53,844 bases of DNA from a virus. Every line of letters begins with the position of its first letter. The stretch's first letter is position 1. The notes under the pieces are model-generated. The model saw only the letters and a list, made by a program, of their open reading frames with translations. It was not told the DNA's origin and searched no databases. Made by a program: the position numbers and the translations under genes. Below, in pieces: positions 34,373 to 42,594 of the stretch. The stretch is taken from the IMG/VR virus record IMGVR_UViG_3300048021_000955, positions 1-53,844 of that record. The stretch is one strand, 5' to 3'.

Positions 34373-35382
34373 GTAAAAAAGAACAAATAAATGAAGTAGC
34401 ACCATTAGTGGCAGCGTTAATGGGCGCTCTAGTCGGTATGGGGCTAGAAAAAAATAAAGCAAAAAAAGCAGCACAGCAAGCAGTGAATAAAACACAAGGT
34501 GGATCACAAGGTGGTAGTACTTGGAATGATCCTGACAAAGCACCTAGAGTTCCACAAGGACGCGATGATGCCGAGCAAGCAGGAGCAAGAGCTGCTCAAG
34601 CAGTTTATGACAAAAACAAAGCAGCACAAGCAGCACCTAAAGCTCCAGGCGGTGTATACTATAACAAAAAAATGATTAGAACAGGCCCTATGGTAAAAGA
34701 ATTACAAAAATTATTATATGGGCAAAACTCTAAAAAAGTAGACGGCAAATGGGGACCACAAACTTCAAAAGCTGTAATGACTTTCCAAAAAAATCAAGGA
34801 CTCAAAGTTGATGGTATTGTAGGTCCTAATACTATGAAAAGATTAGAAAAACTAGCTGCACCTGATAATAATAAAAATCAAAAAATTCAAAGCAAAAGTT
34901 TTGCACCTCCATCTAGAAATACACAAAGCGGTAATCCAAATGTACCAAGGAGTAACCAGATGGCAAGTACAAACAACACAAATACACCTATAAATGAAGA
35001 TATAACTATTTCGGGTAGTGCAGAGGATTTAATTCGTATGATGCAACTAGCTGGAGCAGCAGATGCAAAAGCAGTTGATGCAAATGATATAAATCAAGAT
35101 TCTTCTTGCGGTTGCGATTCAGAACCAGATATGGGCGATATGGTAAGAATGATTTCTGCTACAGAAGAAGATGATGGAGTAATGGGAGACGAATATGACG
35201 ACGAACCAAGTGCTCCAGACGAAGTTTACAGCAACGATGTAAGTGCAAGTATACCACACGGTGACGACTTACATAAGAAGAAAAAATCATATGCAAAAGT
35301 TGCTGGCGGCGATAATCCAATGGCACTAGAAGATACATTACGTGCGCAATTAAGTGCAGCTTTACAAGAAAAGAAAAAATAA
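34369..35382 (+). CDS. Protein with peptidoglycan-binding (PG_binding_1) domain
   Basis: The 337-aa protein starts at a GTG overlapping the upstream stop. Residues 10-26 are a hydrophobic Gly/Ala-rich helix (VAPLVAALMGALVGMGL) right after an I-N-E tripeptide at residues 7-9. Residues ~104-165 match PG_binding_1: MVKELQKLLYG, VDGKWGPQTSKAVMTFQKNQ and VDGIVGPNTMKRLEKL. A short SAEDLIRMMQLAGAAD helix, a CGCDSEPD cysteine cluster and an acidic, Lys-tailed C-terminus with DNPMA follow; these I recall from marine phage proteins. A wall-binding protein released with the DNA, or a structural adhesin, would fit. A UUCG terminator follows. Confidence 0.65.
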   Translation: MSKKEQINEVAPLVAALMGALVGMGLEKNKAKKAAQQAVNKTQGGSQGGSTWNDPDKAPRVPQGRDDAEQAGARAAQAVYDKNKAAQAAPKAPGGVYYNKKMIRTGPMVKELQKLLYGQNSKKVDGKWGPQTSKAVMTFQKNQGLKVDGIVGPNTMKRLEKLAAPDNNKNQKIQSKSFAPPSRNTQSGNPNVPRSNQMASTNNTNTPINEDITISGSAEDLIRMMQLAGAADAKAVDANDINQDSSCGCDSEPDMGDMVRMISATEEDDGVMGDEYDDEPSAPDEVYSNDVSASIPHGDDLHKKKKSYAKVAGGDNPMALEDTLRAQLSAALQEKKK

Positions 35383-35402
35383 AGTAAATACCCCCAGAAC
35401 TC

Positions 35403-35429
35403 AATAGCGCCTTCGGGCGCTATTTTTTT
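35403..35429 (+). terminator. UUCG-loop terminator before gp17
   Basis: A perfect 9-bp stem AATAGCGCC/GGCGCTATT (35403-35411 and 35416-35424) closes a TTCG tetraloop and runs into T residues. It is among the strongest terminators in the window and lies only 13 bases before the gp17 ATG. Confidence 0.9.
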
Positions 35430-35430
35430 G

Positions 35431-35438
35431 ATTAAATA
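35431..35438 (+). promoter_or_regulatory. Late-like motif ATTAAATA before gp17
   Basis: ATTAAATA ends four bases before the gp17 ATG, directly after a strong terminator. It departs from the consensus at positions two and three but is the only candidate start for gp17 mRNA. No Shine-Dalgarno is present. Confidence 0.45.
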
Positions 35439-35442
35439 CAAT

Positions 35443-37023
35443 ATGTCTAAATCACTCGACGGTGTCCTTACCAAAAAAGCAAATAAACAGGAAACATATA
35501 CAGAAGCGCAAATACAAGATTTAATGTCTTGTATGGATAAAGATATAGGCTATCTATATTTCGCACGTAAGTTTGCACATATACAACATCCTGTTCAAGG
35601 TAAACTTATATTCGATCCTTTTGAATACCAATTAGGACTTATGCATAGTTACCATAATTATCGTTTCAACATTAATATGATGCCAAGACAAACAGGAAAA
35701 ACAACTTGTGCAAGTATATATTTGGCTTGGTTTGCAATGTTTAATCCAGATCAAACCATCCTTATTGCTGCACACAAATATACCGGTGCACAGGAGATTA
35801 TGCAACGTATAAGATATGTTTATGAACTTTGTCCTGACCATATACGTGCAGGTGTTACTAGTTATAATAAAGGTAGTATAGAGTTTGAAAATGGTTCACG
35901 GATTATCAGTCAAACAACAACAGGAACTACAGGACGTGGTCTTTCTATTTCTTTATTATACTGTGACGAGTTTGCATTTGTGCAACCTAACATCGCAGAA
36001 GAGTTTTGGACATCAATATCACCTACACTAGCAACAGGTGGTCGTGCTATTATTACTAGTACACCTAATAGTGATGAAGACACATTTGCTACTATTTGGA
36101 AGCAAGCAGAACAAAAGTTTGATGAACACGGTAACGAACGTGAGGTAGGTATTAATGGATTTCATTCATTTATTGCACATTGGAGCGAACATCCAGACAG
36201 AGATGAAGATTGGAAAATAGACGAAATAGGGCGCATCGGCGAAGAAAAGTTTCGTCGTGAATACGGCTGCGAGTTTTTGGTATTTGATGAAACATTAATT
36301 AATAGTCTTAAACTTGCAGTTATGGAAGGAAATAATCCAACATTAAATATGGGACAAGTGCGCTGGTATAAAACTCCGTCTTTAGACAAAAACTACACAG
36401 TTGCTTTAGATCCTGCAATGGGCACAGGTGGGGATAATGCTGCAATACAAGTTTTAGAACTACCAACATACGAACAAGTAGCAGAATGGAAACATAATTT
36501 AACAGCAATACCTGGGCAGATTAGAGTAATGCGTGATATATGTAAATATATTTCTGATACAACAAAAAGTGAAGGTAGTAATATTTACTGGAGTGTTGAA
36601 AATAACGGTATAGGAGAAGCAGCACTTATTGTTATCCAAGACTTTGGCGAAGAGAATATACCAGGATTGTTTATTAGTGAACCTATACGGAAAGGGCATA
36701 TTAGGAAGTTCCGCAAAGGGTTCAACACAACACACGGTAGTAAAACTACAGCTTGTGCAAGATTAAAGACTATGATAGAAAATGATAAACTTGTAATAAG
36801 AAGCAAACCTTTAATTACAGAATTAAAAGGGTTTATTGCTACAGGAAGTAGTTTCCAAGCAAAACCAGGAAACACTGACGATTTGGTTAGTGCGTTAATT
36901 TTAACATTGAGGATTATAAATGTTATGAAAGATTGGGATCCAACTGTTTATAATACGTTTACACAAGTAGATCACGAAGAGGATTACGAAATGCCAATGC
37001 CGATCTTTATAAGTAGCAATTAG
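35443..37023 (+). CDS. gp17: Terminase large subunit
   Basis: I chose the ATG at 35443 (MSKSLDG); an in-frame TTG at 35428 lies inside the terminator T-tract. The 526-aa protein has the packaging ATPase Walker A PRQTGKTT at 81-88, Walker B LLYCDEF at 171-177 (D175, E176) and the coupling motif TSTPN at 205-209. In the nuclease domain, D323 (VALDPAMGTGGD), E386 (SVENNGIG) and D479/D480 (NTDDLVSALI) fit the RNase H-like triad. Length is close to T4 gp17 (610 aa) minus N-terminal residues. It powers DNA translocation and cuts the concatemer. It has no Shine-Dalgarno and sits right behind a strong terminator. Confidence 0.95.
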   Translation: MSKSLDGVLTKKANKQETYTEAQIQDLMSCMDKDIGYLYFARKFAHIQHPVQGKLIFDPFEYQLGLMHSYHNYRFNINMMPRQTGKTTCASIYLAWFAMFNPDQTILIAAHKYTGAQEIMQRIRYVYELCPDHIRAGVTSYNKGSIEFENGSRIISQTTTGTTGRGLSISLLYCDEFAFVQPNIAEEFWTSISPTLATGGRAIITSTPNSDEDTFATIWKQAEQKFDEHGNEREVGINGFHSFIAHWSEHPDRDEDWKIDEIGRIGEEKFRREYGCEFLVFDETLINSLKLAVMEGNNPTLNMGQVRWYKTPSLDKNYTVALDPAMGTGGDNAAIQVLELPTYEQVAEWKHNLTAIPGQIRVMRDICKYISDTTKSEGSNIYWSVENNGIGEAALIVIQDFGEENIPGLFISEPIRKGHIRKFRKGFNTTHGSKTTACARLKTMIENDKLVIRSKPLITELKGFIATGSSFQAKPGNTDDLVSALILTLRIINVMKDWDPTVYNTFTQVDHEEDYEMPMPIFISSN

Positions 37024-37030
37024 ATAAATA
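37023..37030 (+). promoter_or_regulatory. Late promoter motif GATAAATA after gp17
   Basis: GATAAATA overlaps the gp17 stop and ends six bases before the ATG at 37037, with no Shine-Dalgarno between. It is the third case of a late motif almost touching a start codon. Confidence 0.55.
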
Positions 37031-37036
37031 ACAAGT

Positions 37037-38917
37037 ATGATGAATTTAGATTTAATAGCAGAACAACTGTTTAATTCAGTTAAAGGTCGCTTTGGCAATT
37101 TGACAATTGGCAATGATCAGGGCGATGTGACTAATGTTCCAAAAGAAGCAAGATTTTTTGATTTTGATTTTGGTCCACAGGCTAAACCCATTGGAAAAGT
37201 TAGTGTTAGCTTAGACGAAGAAAACGGAATTGTTATTATATACAACAAAGATATGATTGACGAAAATTATGGTCAACATAAAAATGATTGGTTTACGTTC
37301 TTAAAAGATATGCGAATGTTTAGTAAAAGAAGATTACTTAAATTTGAAGTGAGAGATATCACACGTTCAAACCTACAGAAAAGAGATTACAAATTTTTAG
37401 CAACAAATCGTCCCGGAGATAATACAATGTCAGAATCAAAAATGTATGGAAATCATAAAACAAGTTTCCAAAAATTTGGAAGTGCCAAACTTTCTATTAA
37501 ACACAATGGTACAATTGGTGAAGGTGAAAGTAGAACAAGTAAAATTGGTTCTTTGTTTATTGAAACAGTAGATGGTGAAAAATTTAAATATCCATTTAAG
37601 CATTTGAGTGGCGCTAGAGCATTAGCAACACATATTGGTGAAGGTGGACACGCATATGACGACTTTGGTAAACATATTACAGGACTAAGTGAAGAATTAT
37701 CAAAGTTAAGAAAATTTAATCAATACTTAAATCGTAGTAGTGTAATGGCAGAAACTTTATCTAAATATACCGGCAATGTTAAAGAGCGTATGACTAGTAT
37801 AAAAAAAGAAATTGCAAATTTACAAAAGCCATCTTATTACACCGAAGCAGTAAAAAATTATACAGTGCCGGTAATGGAAGAAGTGCCAAATGATGTTGCA
37901 GAAAATTGGATTGATCAATTAACCGTAAAGCAATTTAATGAAGAATTAAAAGATATATTTCCTTACATATACAATTTAGTAAGTGAATCAACATTAGCAG
38001 AAACACTTACACCAGAAAGCTTTTTATCGGAACAGGATACATATCACAAAGTATCTCCTGGCGAAACAATTACAAGTATAGCACAAAAGTATGCCGATCA
38101 TTTTCCAGGTGGCGTACAACAAGGTGTTGAAGAAATTGTGGATGCAAATGGTATTGCTAATCCAAAATTAATACAAGTTGGTACTGAATTAGTGATTCCA
38201 AGAGTAGCATCCGAACCAGTTGATATTGGAGGAATGCCAGGCGGTAGCACAAGAGGTATTGATCCAAAAGACAATTACAGTGCTGCTGATTTTAAACGTC
38301 TTACAAATCCTAGTATGGAGGCTGCATTTGAAGCAGCACTCAACACACTTATGGGTCAGTTTGCTGAGTCTATAAATGAAACAAAGTGCAATTGTGATGA
38401 TGAAAAGTGTGATGATCCTAGAAATCATATGGACGAAAATGAAGGCAATGCCTATGCACACGCTGTAAGAACTGCAAAAATGAATGGTAAGAAAAAAGGC
38501 GACAAAATCGATCACCCAGATAAAGACGAAGATGATATTGTAATCGAAAAAGAAAAAACACCATTAGGCGAATTTGTACTAAGTTACTTTGATAGAGAAC
38601 AAGGCACATTTCCAAAAGGCCCAACAGCCGTACTTACTATGGTAGAAAAAGAATACGGAGAAGCATATATAAAACCAGCAATGGAGTTCATAGAACGCAT
38701 CGACGCAAAGGTCGCAGAAATAATGGGATACAAAGAAACAGATGTTGAAGAATCAGGATTACAGTACTACACAGGTAAAAAGAAGTACGGTAAAGACGGA
38801 ATGGCTAAACTAGCACAAGCAGGCAGAGATGGCGCAAGTGAAGAAGAATTAGGCCGTATTAAAGACAAGTACAAAAAAGAATCTCAAGATATTCTAAAGT
38901 TAGCTGGTTTAAATTAA
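37037..38917 (+). CDS. Large structural protein with LysM domain
   Basis: The 626-aa protein starts MMNLDLIAEQLFNSV; an I-A-E tripeptide sits at residues 7-9. Residues ~160-240 (SKIGSLFIETVDGEKFKYPFKHLSGARALATHIGEGG) recall a region of an unnamed protein widespread in cyanophages. Residues ~334-391 match LysM: HKVSPGETITSIAQKY, NGIANPKLIQVGTELVIP. A cysteine cluster CNCDDEKC, an EGNAYAHAVRTAKMNGKKKGD motif, LGEFVLSYFDREQGTFPKG and a C-terminal YGKDGMAKLAQAGRDGAS helix follow. Head-internal or portal-vertex protein with wall-binding ability is a reasonable guess. A strong hairpin overlaps the stop codon. Preceded by a late motif without Shine-Dalgarno. Confidence 0.6.
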   Translation: MMNLDLIAEQLFNSVKGRFGNLTIGNDQGDVTNVPKEARFFDFDFGPQAKPIGKVSVSLDEENGIVIIYNKDMIDENYGQHKNDWFTFLKDMRMFSKRRLLKFEVRDITRSNLQKRDYKFLATNRPGDNTMSESKMYGNHKTSFQKFGSAKLSIKHNGTIGEGESRTSKIGSLFIETVDGEKFKYPFKHLSGARALATHIGEGGHAYDDFGKHITGLSEELSKLRKFNQYLNRSSVMAETLSKYTGNVKERMTSIKKEIANLQKPSYYTEAVKNYTVPVMEEVPNDVAENWIDQLTVKQFNEELKDIFPYIYNLVSESTLAETLTPESFLSEQDTYHKVSPGETITSIAQKYADHFPGGVQQGVEEIVDANGIANPKLIQVGTELVIPRVASEPVDIGGMPGGSTRGIDPKDNYSAADFKRLTNPSMEAAFEAALNTLMGQFAESINETKCNCDDEKCDDPRNHMDENEGNAYAHAVRTAKMNGKKKGDKIDHPDKDEDDIVIEKEKTPLGEFVLSYFDREQGTFPKGPTAVLTMVEKEYGEAYIKPAMEFIERIDAKVAEIMGYKETDVEESGLQYYTGKKKYGKDGMAKLAQAGRDGASEEELGRIKDKYKKESQDILKLAGLN

Positions 38918-38927
38918 TCAGCTAACT
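38898..38927 (+). terminator. Hairpin overlapping the LysM gene stop
   Basis: A 9-bp perfect stem AGTTAGCTG/CAGCTAACT, extendable to 12 bp with one wobble (38898-38909 and 38916-38927), brackets the TAA at 38915. A T-rich stretch follows weakly. It separates late from early genes. Confidence 0.7.
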
Positions 38928-38953
38928 ATTTGAAAATTTTGTCAAAATAATAG

Positions 38954-38982
38954 TTGACAAGATAAATAACATTGTGTAGTAT
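38954..38982 (+). promoter_or_regulatory. Sigma70-type promoter TTGACA-N17-TAGTAT for gp32
   Basis: TTGACA at 38954-38959 is followed after exactly 17 bases by TAGTAT at 38977-38982; a start near 38989 gives a ~53-base leader. A GATAAATA lies within the spacer (38961-38968), so the region might also respond to late polymerase. Confidence 0.7.
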
Positions 38983-39041
38983 AGTAATTGTGCTACACAT
39001 TTAAGGCACAAGACATAGGCAACATTATAGGAGGCATTACT

Positions 39042-40040
39042 ATGGCATCATTAGCAGAAATTAGAGCAAAGCTCAAAGAACAAGAAGCCGGCGCAGGCGG
39101 TCAACGCACAGGCGGTGGCGACAACGCAATTTACCCATTTTGGAATATGAAAGAAGGCGAACAGGCAACTATTCGTTTCTTGCCAGATGGCGACGATTCA
39201 AACACTTTCTTTTGGAAAGAACGTTTGATGATCAAACTTCCATTTGCAGGAATTAAAGGCGAGACAGACTCACGTCCTGTACAAGTGCAAGTTCCGTGTA
39301 TGGAAATGTATGGCGAATCTTGTTCAATCCTACAAGAAGTACGTGGTTGGTTTAAAGATCCAAGTTTAGAAGATATGGGTCGTAAGTATTGGAAGAAACG
39401 TTCGTATGTATTCCAAGGCTTCGTAACAGAAGATCCATTAAAGGAAGATTCACCAGAGAATCCAATCCGTCGCTTTATTATTGGTCCACAAATTTTCCAA
39501 CTAATCAAAGCAGCTCTTATGGATCCAGATATGGAAGAATTACCAACAGATTATACTGCTGGTGTAGACTTCCGTCTATCAAAAGGAACAAAAGGCGGTT
39601 ATGCTGATTATGGCGCAAGTAATTGGGCACGTAGAGAACGTCCGCTAGGTGATGCAGAGATGGCAGCAGTGAATACACACGGCTTGTTTAATCTAAACGA
39701 TTTCCTTCCTAAAAAGCCAGACGAAGTGGCTGTTAAAGTTCTTACAGAAATGTTTGAAGCAAGTGTAGACGGTGAAGCATACGATGCAGAACGTTGGAGC
39801 AATTACTTCCGTCCTGCAGGTATGCAAGCACGTACTGGTGATCCACAAAATAGAACACCAGCAGCAGCACCAGCAGCAGCACCAGCAGCACCAGCAGCAA
39901 CTGATACAGGATGGCAAGATCCTGCTCCAGCAGCAGAAGCAGCACCACAACCTGCTCCAGCAGCAGAAGCAGCACCTGCAGAAGAAAACGCAGGCGGTGC
40001 GCAAGACATTCTTGCAATGATCAGAGCACGTCAAGGTTAA
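39042..40040 (+). CDS. gp32: Single-stranded DNA-binding protein gp32
   Basis: I chose the ATG at 39042 behind AGGAGG (39030-39034): MASLAEIRAKLKEQE is the usual N-terminal cooperativity helix of marine gp32. The core PCMEMYGESCSILQEVRGWF, GRKYWKKRSYVFQGFV, PENPIRRFIIGPQIFQLI, LPTDYTAGVDFRLSKGTKGG, SNWARRERPL, LPKKPDEVAVKVLTEMFEASV matches this family closely. The 332-aa protein coats ssDNA in replication and recombination. Two Cys (86 and 94) lie where T4 gp32 has its zinc site, but the full Cys3-His set is not apparent. Residues ~270-318 are an Ala/Pro-rich linker before a conserved AQDILAMIRARQ tip, which likely recruits partner proteins. Confidence 0.92.
   Translation: MASLAEIRAKLKEQEAGAGGQRTGGGDNAIYPFWNMKEGEQATIRFLPDGDDSNTFFWKERLMIKLPFAGIKGETDSRPVQVQVPCMEMYGESCSILQEVRGWFKDPSLEDMGRKYWKKRSYVFQGFVTEDPLKEDSPENPIRRFIIGPQIFQLIKAALMDPDMEELPTDYTAGVDFRLSKGTKGGYADYGASNWARRERPLGDAEMAAVNTHGLFNLNDFLPKKPDEVAVKVLTEMFEASVDGEAYDAERWSNYFRPAGMQARTGDPQNRTPAAAPAAAPAAPAATDTGWQDPAPAAEAAPQPAPAAEAAPAEENAGGAQDILAMIRARQG
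39921..39975 (+). repeat. 25-bp direct repeat in gp32 tail, 30-bp period
   Basis: Two identical 25-base copies at 39921-39945 and 39951-39975 encode PAPAAEAAP, preceded by a GCA-rich microsatellite at 39859-39899. Slippage here would change tail length in multiples of ten residues. Confidence 0.8.
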
Positions 40041-40045
40041 TAATA

Positions 40046-40077
40046 GAAAGGGCTTCGGCCCTTTCATTCGTTTTTTA
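40046..40077 (+). terminator. UUCG-loop terminator between gp32 and uvsX
   Basis: A perfect 8-bp stem GAAAGGGC/GCCCTTTC (40046-40053 and 40058-40065) closes a TTCG loop; a T-run follows after a few bases. It may attenuate so that gp32 is made in excess over UvsX. Confidence 0.8.
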
Positions 40078-40091
40078 GAATAGGAGATAAT

Positions 40092-41180
40092 ATGGCTACT
40101 AAAGCATTCGATCCTTCAAAGTTTCGAAACAGTTTAACTAAATCAATTAAGGGTATGAGCGCAGGCTTTAACGATCCACAAGACTGGATTAGTACAGGTA
40201 ACTTTGCACTTAATTATCTACTAAGTGGCGACTTTCAAAAAGGTATTCCGCTTGGTAAAGTATCAGTATTTGCCGGAGAGTCCGGTGCTGGTAAATCATA
40301 TATTGTAAGCGGCAACATTGTCAAGGCAGCACAAGAACAAGGTATTTTTGTTGTTCTTATTGATAGCGAAAATGCACTTGACGAAAGTTGGTTACAAGCA
40401 CTTGGCGTCGAAACAACTGACGACAAAATTCTTAAACTTAATATGGCAATGATTGACGATGTTGCTAAAACTATTAGTACATTTATGGATGACTATCGTT
40501 CAATGAACGAAGAAGACCGTCCTAAGGTATTGTTTGTAGTTGATTCGCTCGGTATGCTTATGTCACCAACTGAGGTTACTCAGTTTGAAGCAGGTGATAT
40601 GAAAGGCGACTTTGGTCGTAAAGCAAAAGCACTGAAAGCCCTTGTAACTAACTGTGTTAATATGTTTGGCAGTTACAATGTAGGTATGTGCGTTACTAAC
40701 CACACATATGCATCGCAGGATATGTTTGACCCAGATGATAAGATCTCAGGTGGTTCAGGCTTTGTGTATGCTTCTTCGATGGTGGTTGCTATGAAGAAAC
40801 TAAAACTTAAAGTAGATGCCGAAGGTAATAAAACATCACAAGTACACGGTATTAGAGCAGCGTGTAAAGTAATGAAAACACGTTACGCTAAACCCTTTGA
40901 AGGTGTACAAGTTGAGATTCCATACGAAACAGGTATGAATCCATATTCAGGTATGTTTGATTTATTAGAAGGAAAAGGCTTACTTGAAAAACAAGGTAAT
41001 CGTTACAAGTATATTGATAGTAACGGAGAAGAAACACTAGAATATCGTAAGAAATGGACAGGTGAACTACTCGAGATGGTCATGGCCGATTTACCGGCAA
41101 AAGAAGAACAAATGGTAAATATCGCTAACGCAACCGAAGAAGTTGTGGATCATAACGAGGAGCCGATCTTAGATGAATGA
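40092..41180 (+). CDS. uvsX: RecA-like recombinase UvsX
   Basis: The 362-aa protein follows AGGAG and carries Walker A GESGAGKS at residues 62-69, Walker B VLFVVDSLG (D152), and the UvsX-type STGNFALNYLLSGDFQKGIP, LIDSENALDESWL, ISGGSGFVYASSMVVAM and CVTNHTYAS segments. It forms filaments on gp32-coated ssDNA and catalyses strand exchange for recombination-dependent replication. Length matches T4 UvsX (390 aa). It is downstream of gp32 and overlaps the next gene by eight bases. Confidence 0.95.
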   Translation: MATKAFDPSKFRNSLTKSIKGMSAGFNDPQDWISTGNFALNYLLSGDFQKGIPLGKVSVFAGESGAGKSYIVSGNIVKAAQEQGIFVVLIDSENALDESWLQALGVETTDDKILKLNMAMIDDVAKTISTFMDDYRSMNEEDRPKVLFVVDSLGMLMSPTEVTQFEAGDMKGDFGRKAKALKALVTNCVNMFGSYNVGMCVTNHTYASQDMFDPDDKISGGSGFVYASSMVVAMKKLKLKVDAEGNKTSQVHGIRAACKVMKTRYAKPFEGVQVEIPYETGMNPYSGMFDLLEGKGLLEKQGNRYKYIDSNGEETLEYRKKWTGELLEMVMADLPAKEEQMVNIANATEEVVDHNEEPILDE

Positions 41181-41403
41181 AGAATTTGTGGCGGATTTGT
41201 GGATGCTTTTTAAAGAGTATTTTGATAAAAAGCATATTGAAATGGCAGCTGAAAAATATGTCGACACATTAATAGATTATGGTTTAGCAGATGATCAATT
41301 ACAAGAAATGTTAGGAACTGACAAACACTTAGATTATGCTATTCAATATTATTTAGAAATGGATCATAGTGACATTGACGATGATGATGAATGGGATGAG
41401 TAA
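41173..41403 (+). CDS. Small acidic companion of UvsX, 76 aa
   Basis: A 76-aa acidic protein with LWMLFKEYFDKKHIEMAAEKYV, LIDYGLADDQLQEML and a C-terminal IDDDDEWDE. I recall a short acidic gene immediately after uvsX in many cyanophages with the same MNEEFV-x-D-x-W start. Function is unknown. It is embedded in a chain of overlapping recombination genes (8 bases with uvsX, one with the next). Confidence 0.7.
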   Translation: MNEEFVADLWMLFKEYFDKKHIEMAAEKYVDTLIDYGLADDQLQEMLGTDKHLDYAIQYYLEMDHSDIDDDDEWDE

Positions 41404-41858
41404 TGGGTTGGTACAGTCGTGTAAGTCGAAATGTAAATGAAATACCTGCAGCGATTCAGCATTTTGAATCTGAACTTATAGAAGCTAAAAAAGAGTGTAA
41501 GTTTGTAGGTAATGTTGAAAAACAAGCATCGTTAATGCCAGGTATTGTTGAACATAGATTTAATCAGTTGCAAGAAATTGAAGCCATACTAGAATATTTA
41601 AACATAGAGCTACGTAGATTACGTAGCTCGTTTTTCCGAAAGTATTTAGAAAACTATCAAAGAGCATTAAGTAGTCGTGATGTTGAAAAATATGTCGATG
41701 GCGAAGCTGATGTTGTTGACTATGAGAAAATTATTAACGATTTTGCACTAATGCGAAACAAATGGTTAGGTGTACTTAAAGCACTTGATCAAAAACAGTG
41801 GCAAATTACTAACGTTGTAAAACTCAGAGTTGCAGGAATGGAAGACGCAACTTTGTAA
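41403..41858 (+). CDS. Conserved helical protein, possible recombination mediator
   Basis: The 151-aa protein starts MGWYSRVSRNVNEIPAAIQHFESEL, then GIVEHRFNQLQEIEAILEYLN, RKYLENYQRALSSRDVEKYVDGE, KWLGVLKALDQKQWQITNVVKLRVAGMEDATL. I recall this exact layout from cyanophages, adjacent to uvsX, without a named function. The long amphipathic helix ending in a QITNVVKLRVAG element is loosely like the C-terminus of UvsY, which loads UvsX onto ssDNA, and T4 uvsY has no other candidate here. The UvsY idea is inference. Confidence 0.6.
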   Translation: MGWYSRVSRNVNEIPAAIQHFESELIEAKKECKFVGNVEKQASLMPGIVEHRFNQLQEIEAILEYLNIELRRLRSSFFRKYLENYQRALSSRDVEKYVDGEADVVDYEKIINDFALMRNKWLGVLKALDQKQWQITNVVKLRVAGMEDATL

Positions 41859-41865
41859 ATAGAGT

Positions 41866-42594
41866 ATGACCCTAACAGTTATACTTCCAGCCGCAGGCAA
41901 AGGTACTAGATTAAACTTACCTTATCCTAAAGAAATATTAAGACTAGATAAAAATCAAGCACTTATAGATTATAGTTTTGACTGGTTCAAAGACTATGAT
42001 AGAAACAGTGTTGATTTTGTTGTAGTAATAAATGAATACAAAACCGAAATAGTAGAATATTTGTCAAAGTACAAACACAAATATAATATTGCTTTCGTAT
42101 ATCAAAATCCTAAAGAATTAGAATACACTGGTGCGATAAAAAGTGCATTTAGTTGGTTTGGAGAAGATAATGTTGTATTATTGCCTGATACTATTTTAAA
42201 ATTAAAAGGCACTGAAGATTTATATACACAAGTCAAAGACAAATTAAATAACAATGAATTTGTATTCTTTTACAAAAAAGAAAAAGATCCATTGATGTTA
42301 TCTACAAAAGGTGCATTACAAATGGAGAATAATATTGTAAAATATTATGAAGACAAACCTCAAACTGACTTTACAAAATTTAATGCATATTGGTGTAGCT
42401 TTGCATTTAGAGCTAGTTCGTTTATGCCTGCAATAGAATATATGGAAAAAAGCACACTAAAACAAAAGTTTAGTCCTAAACAAATGACAGCTACTCCGTT
42501 TTATAATTCAGAAGGTATCGAAGTTAATGACTATATAGACTTAGGTACGTGGAATGAAATACGTAGATTGTTAGCAGAATATCAGGAAGAATAA
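41866..42594 (+). CDS. Sugar nucleotidyltransferase
   Basis: The 242-aa protein has the NTP_transferase start VILPAAGKGTRL (residues 5-16), PYPKEIL with the catalytic Lys, and TGAIKSAF and VVLLPDTILKL, the D of which binds metal. Such enzymes couple NTP with a sugar-1-phosphate to give NDP-sugar and pyrophosphate. The substrate sugar is not evident. It opens the glycan island directly after the recombination genes (7-base gap) and shares its last base with the GT-B gene that follows. Confidence 0.8.
   Translation: MTLTVILPAAGKGTRLNLPYPKEILRLDKNQALIDYSFDWFKDYDRNSVDFVVVINEYKTEIVEYLSKYKHKYNIAFVYQNPKELEYTGAIKSAFSWFGEDNVVLLPDTILKLKGTEDLYTQVKDKLNNNEFVFFYKKEKDPLMLSTKGALQMENNIVKYYEDKPQTDFTKFNAYWCSFAFRASSFMPAIEYMEKSTLKQKFSPKQMTATPFYNSEGIEVNDYIDLGTWNEIRRLLAEYQEE

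Noticed and set aside
38988-39041. Earlier GTG start for gp32
   Set aside because: The canonical N-terminal helix and AGGAGG mark the ATG at 39042; the extension overlaps the transcription start.
39742-40017. Minus-strand Leu/Cys-rich frames opposite the gp32 tail
   Set aside because: They mirror the GCA/CCA microsatellite and have no start signals.
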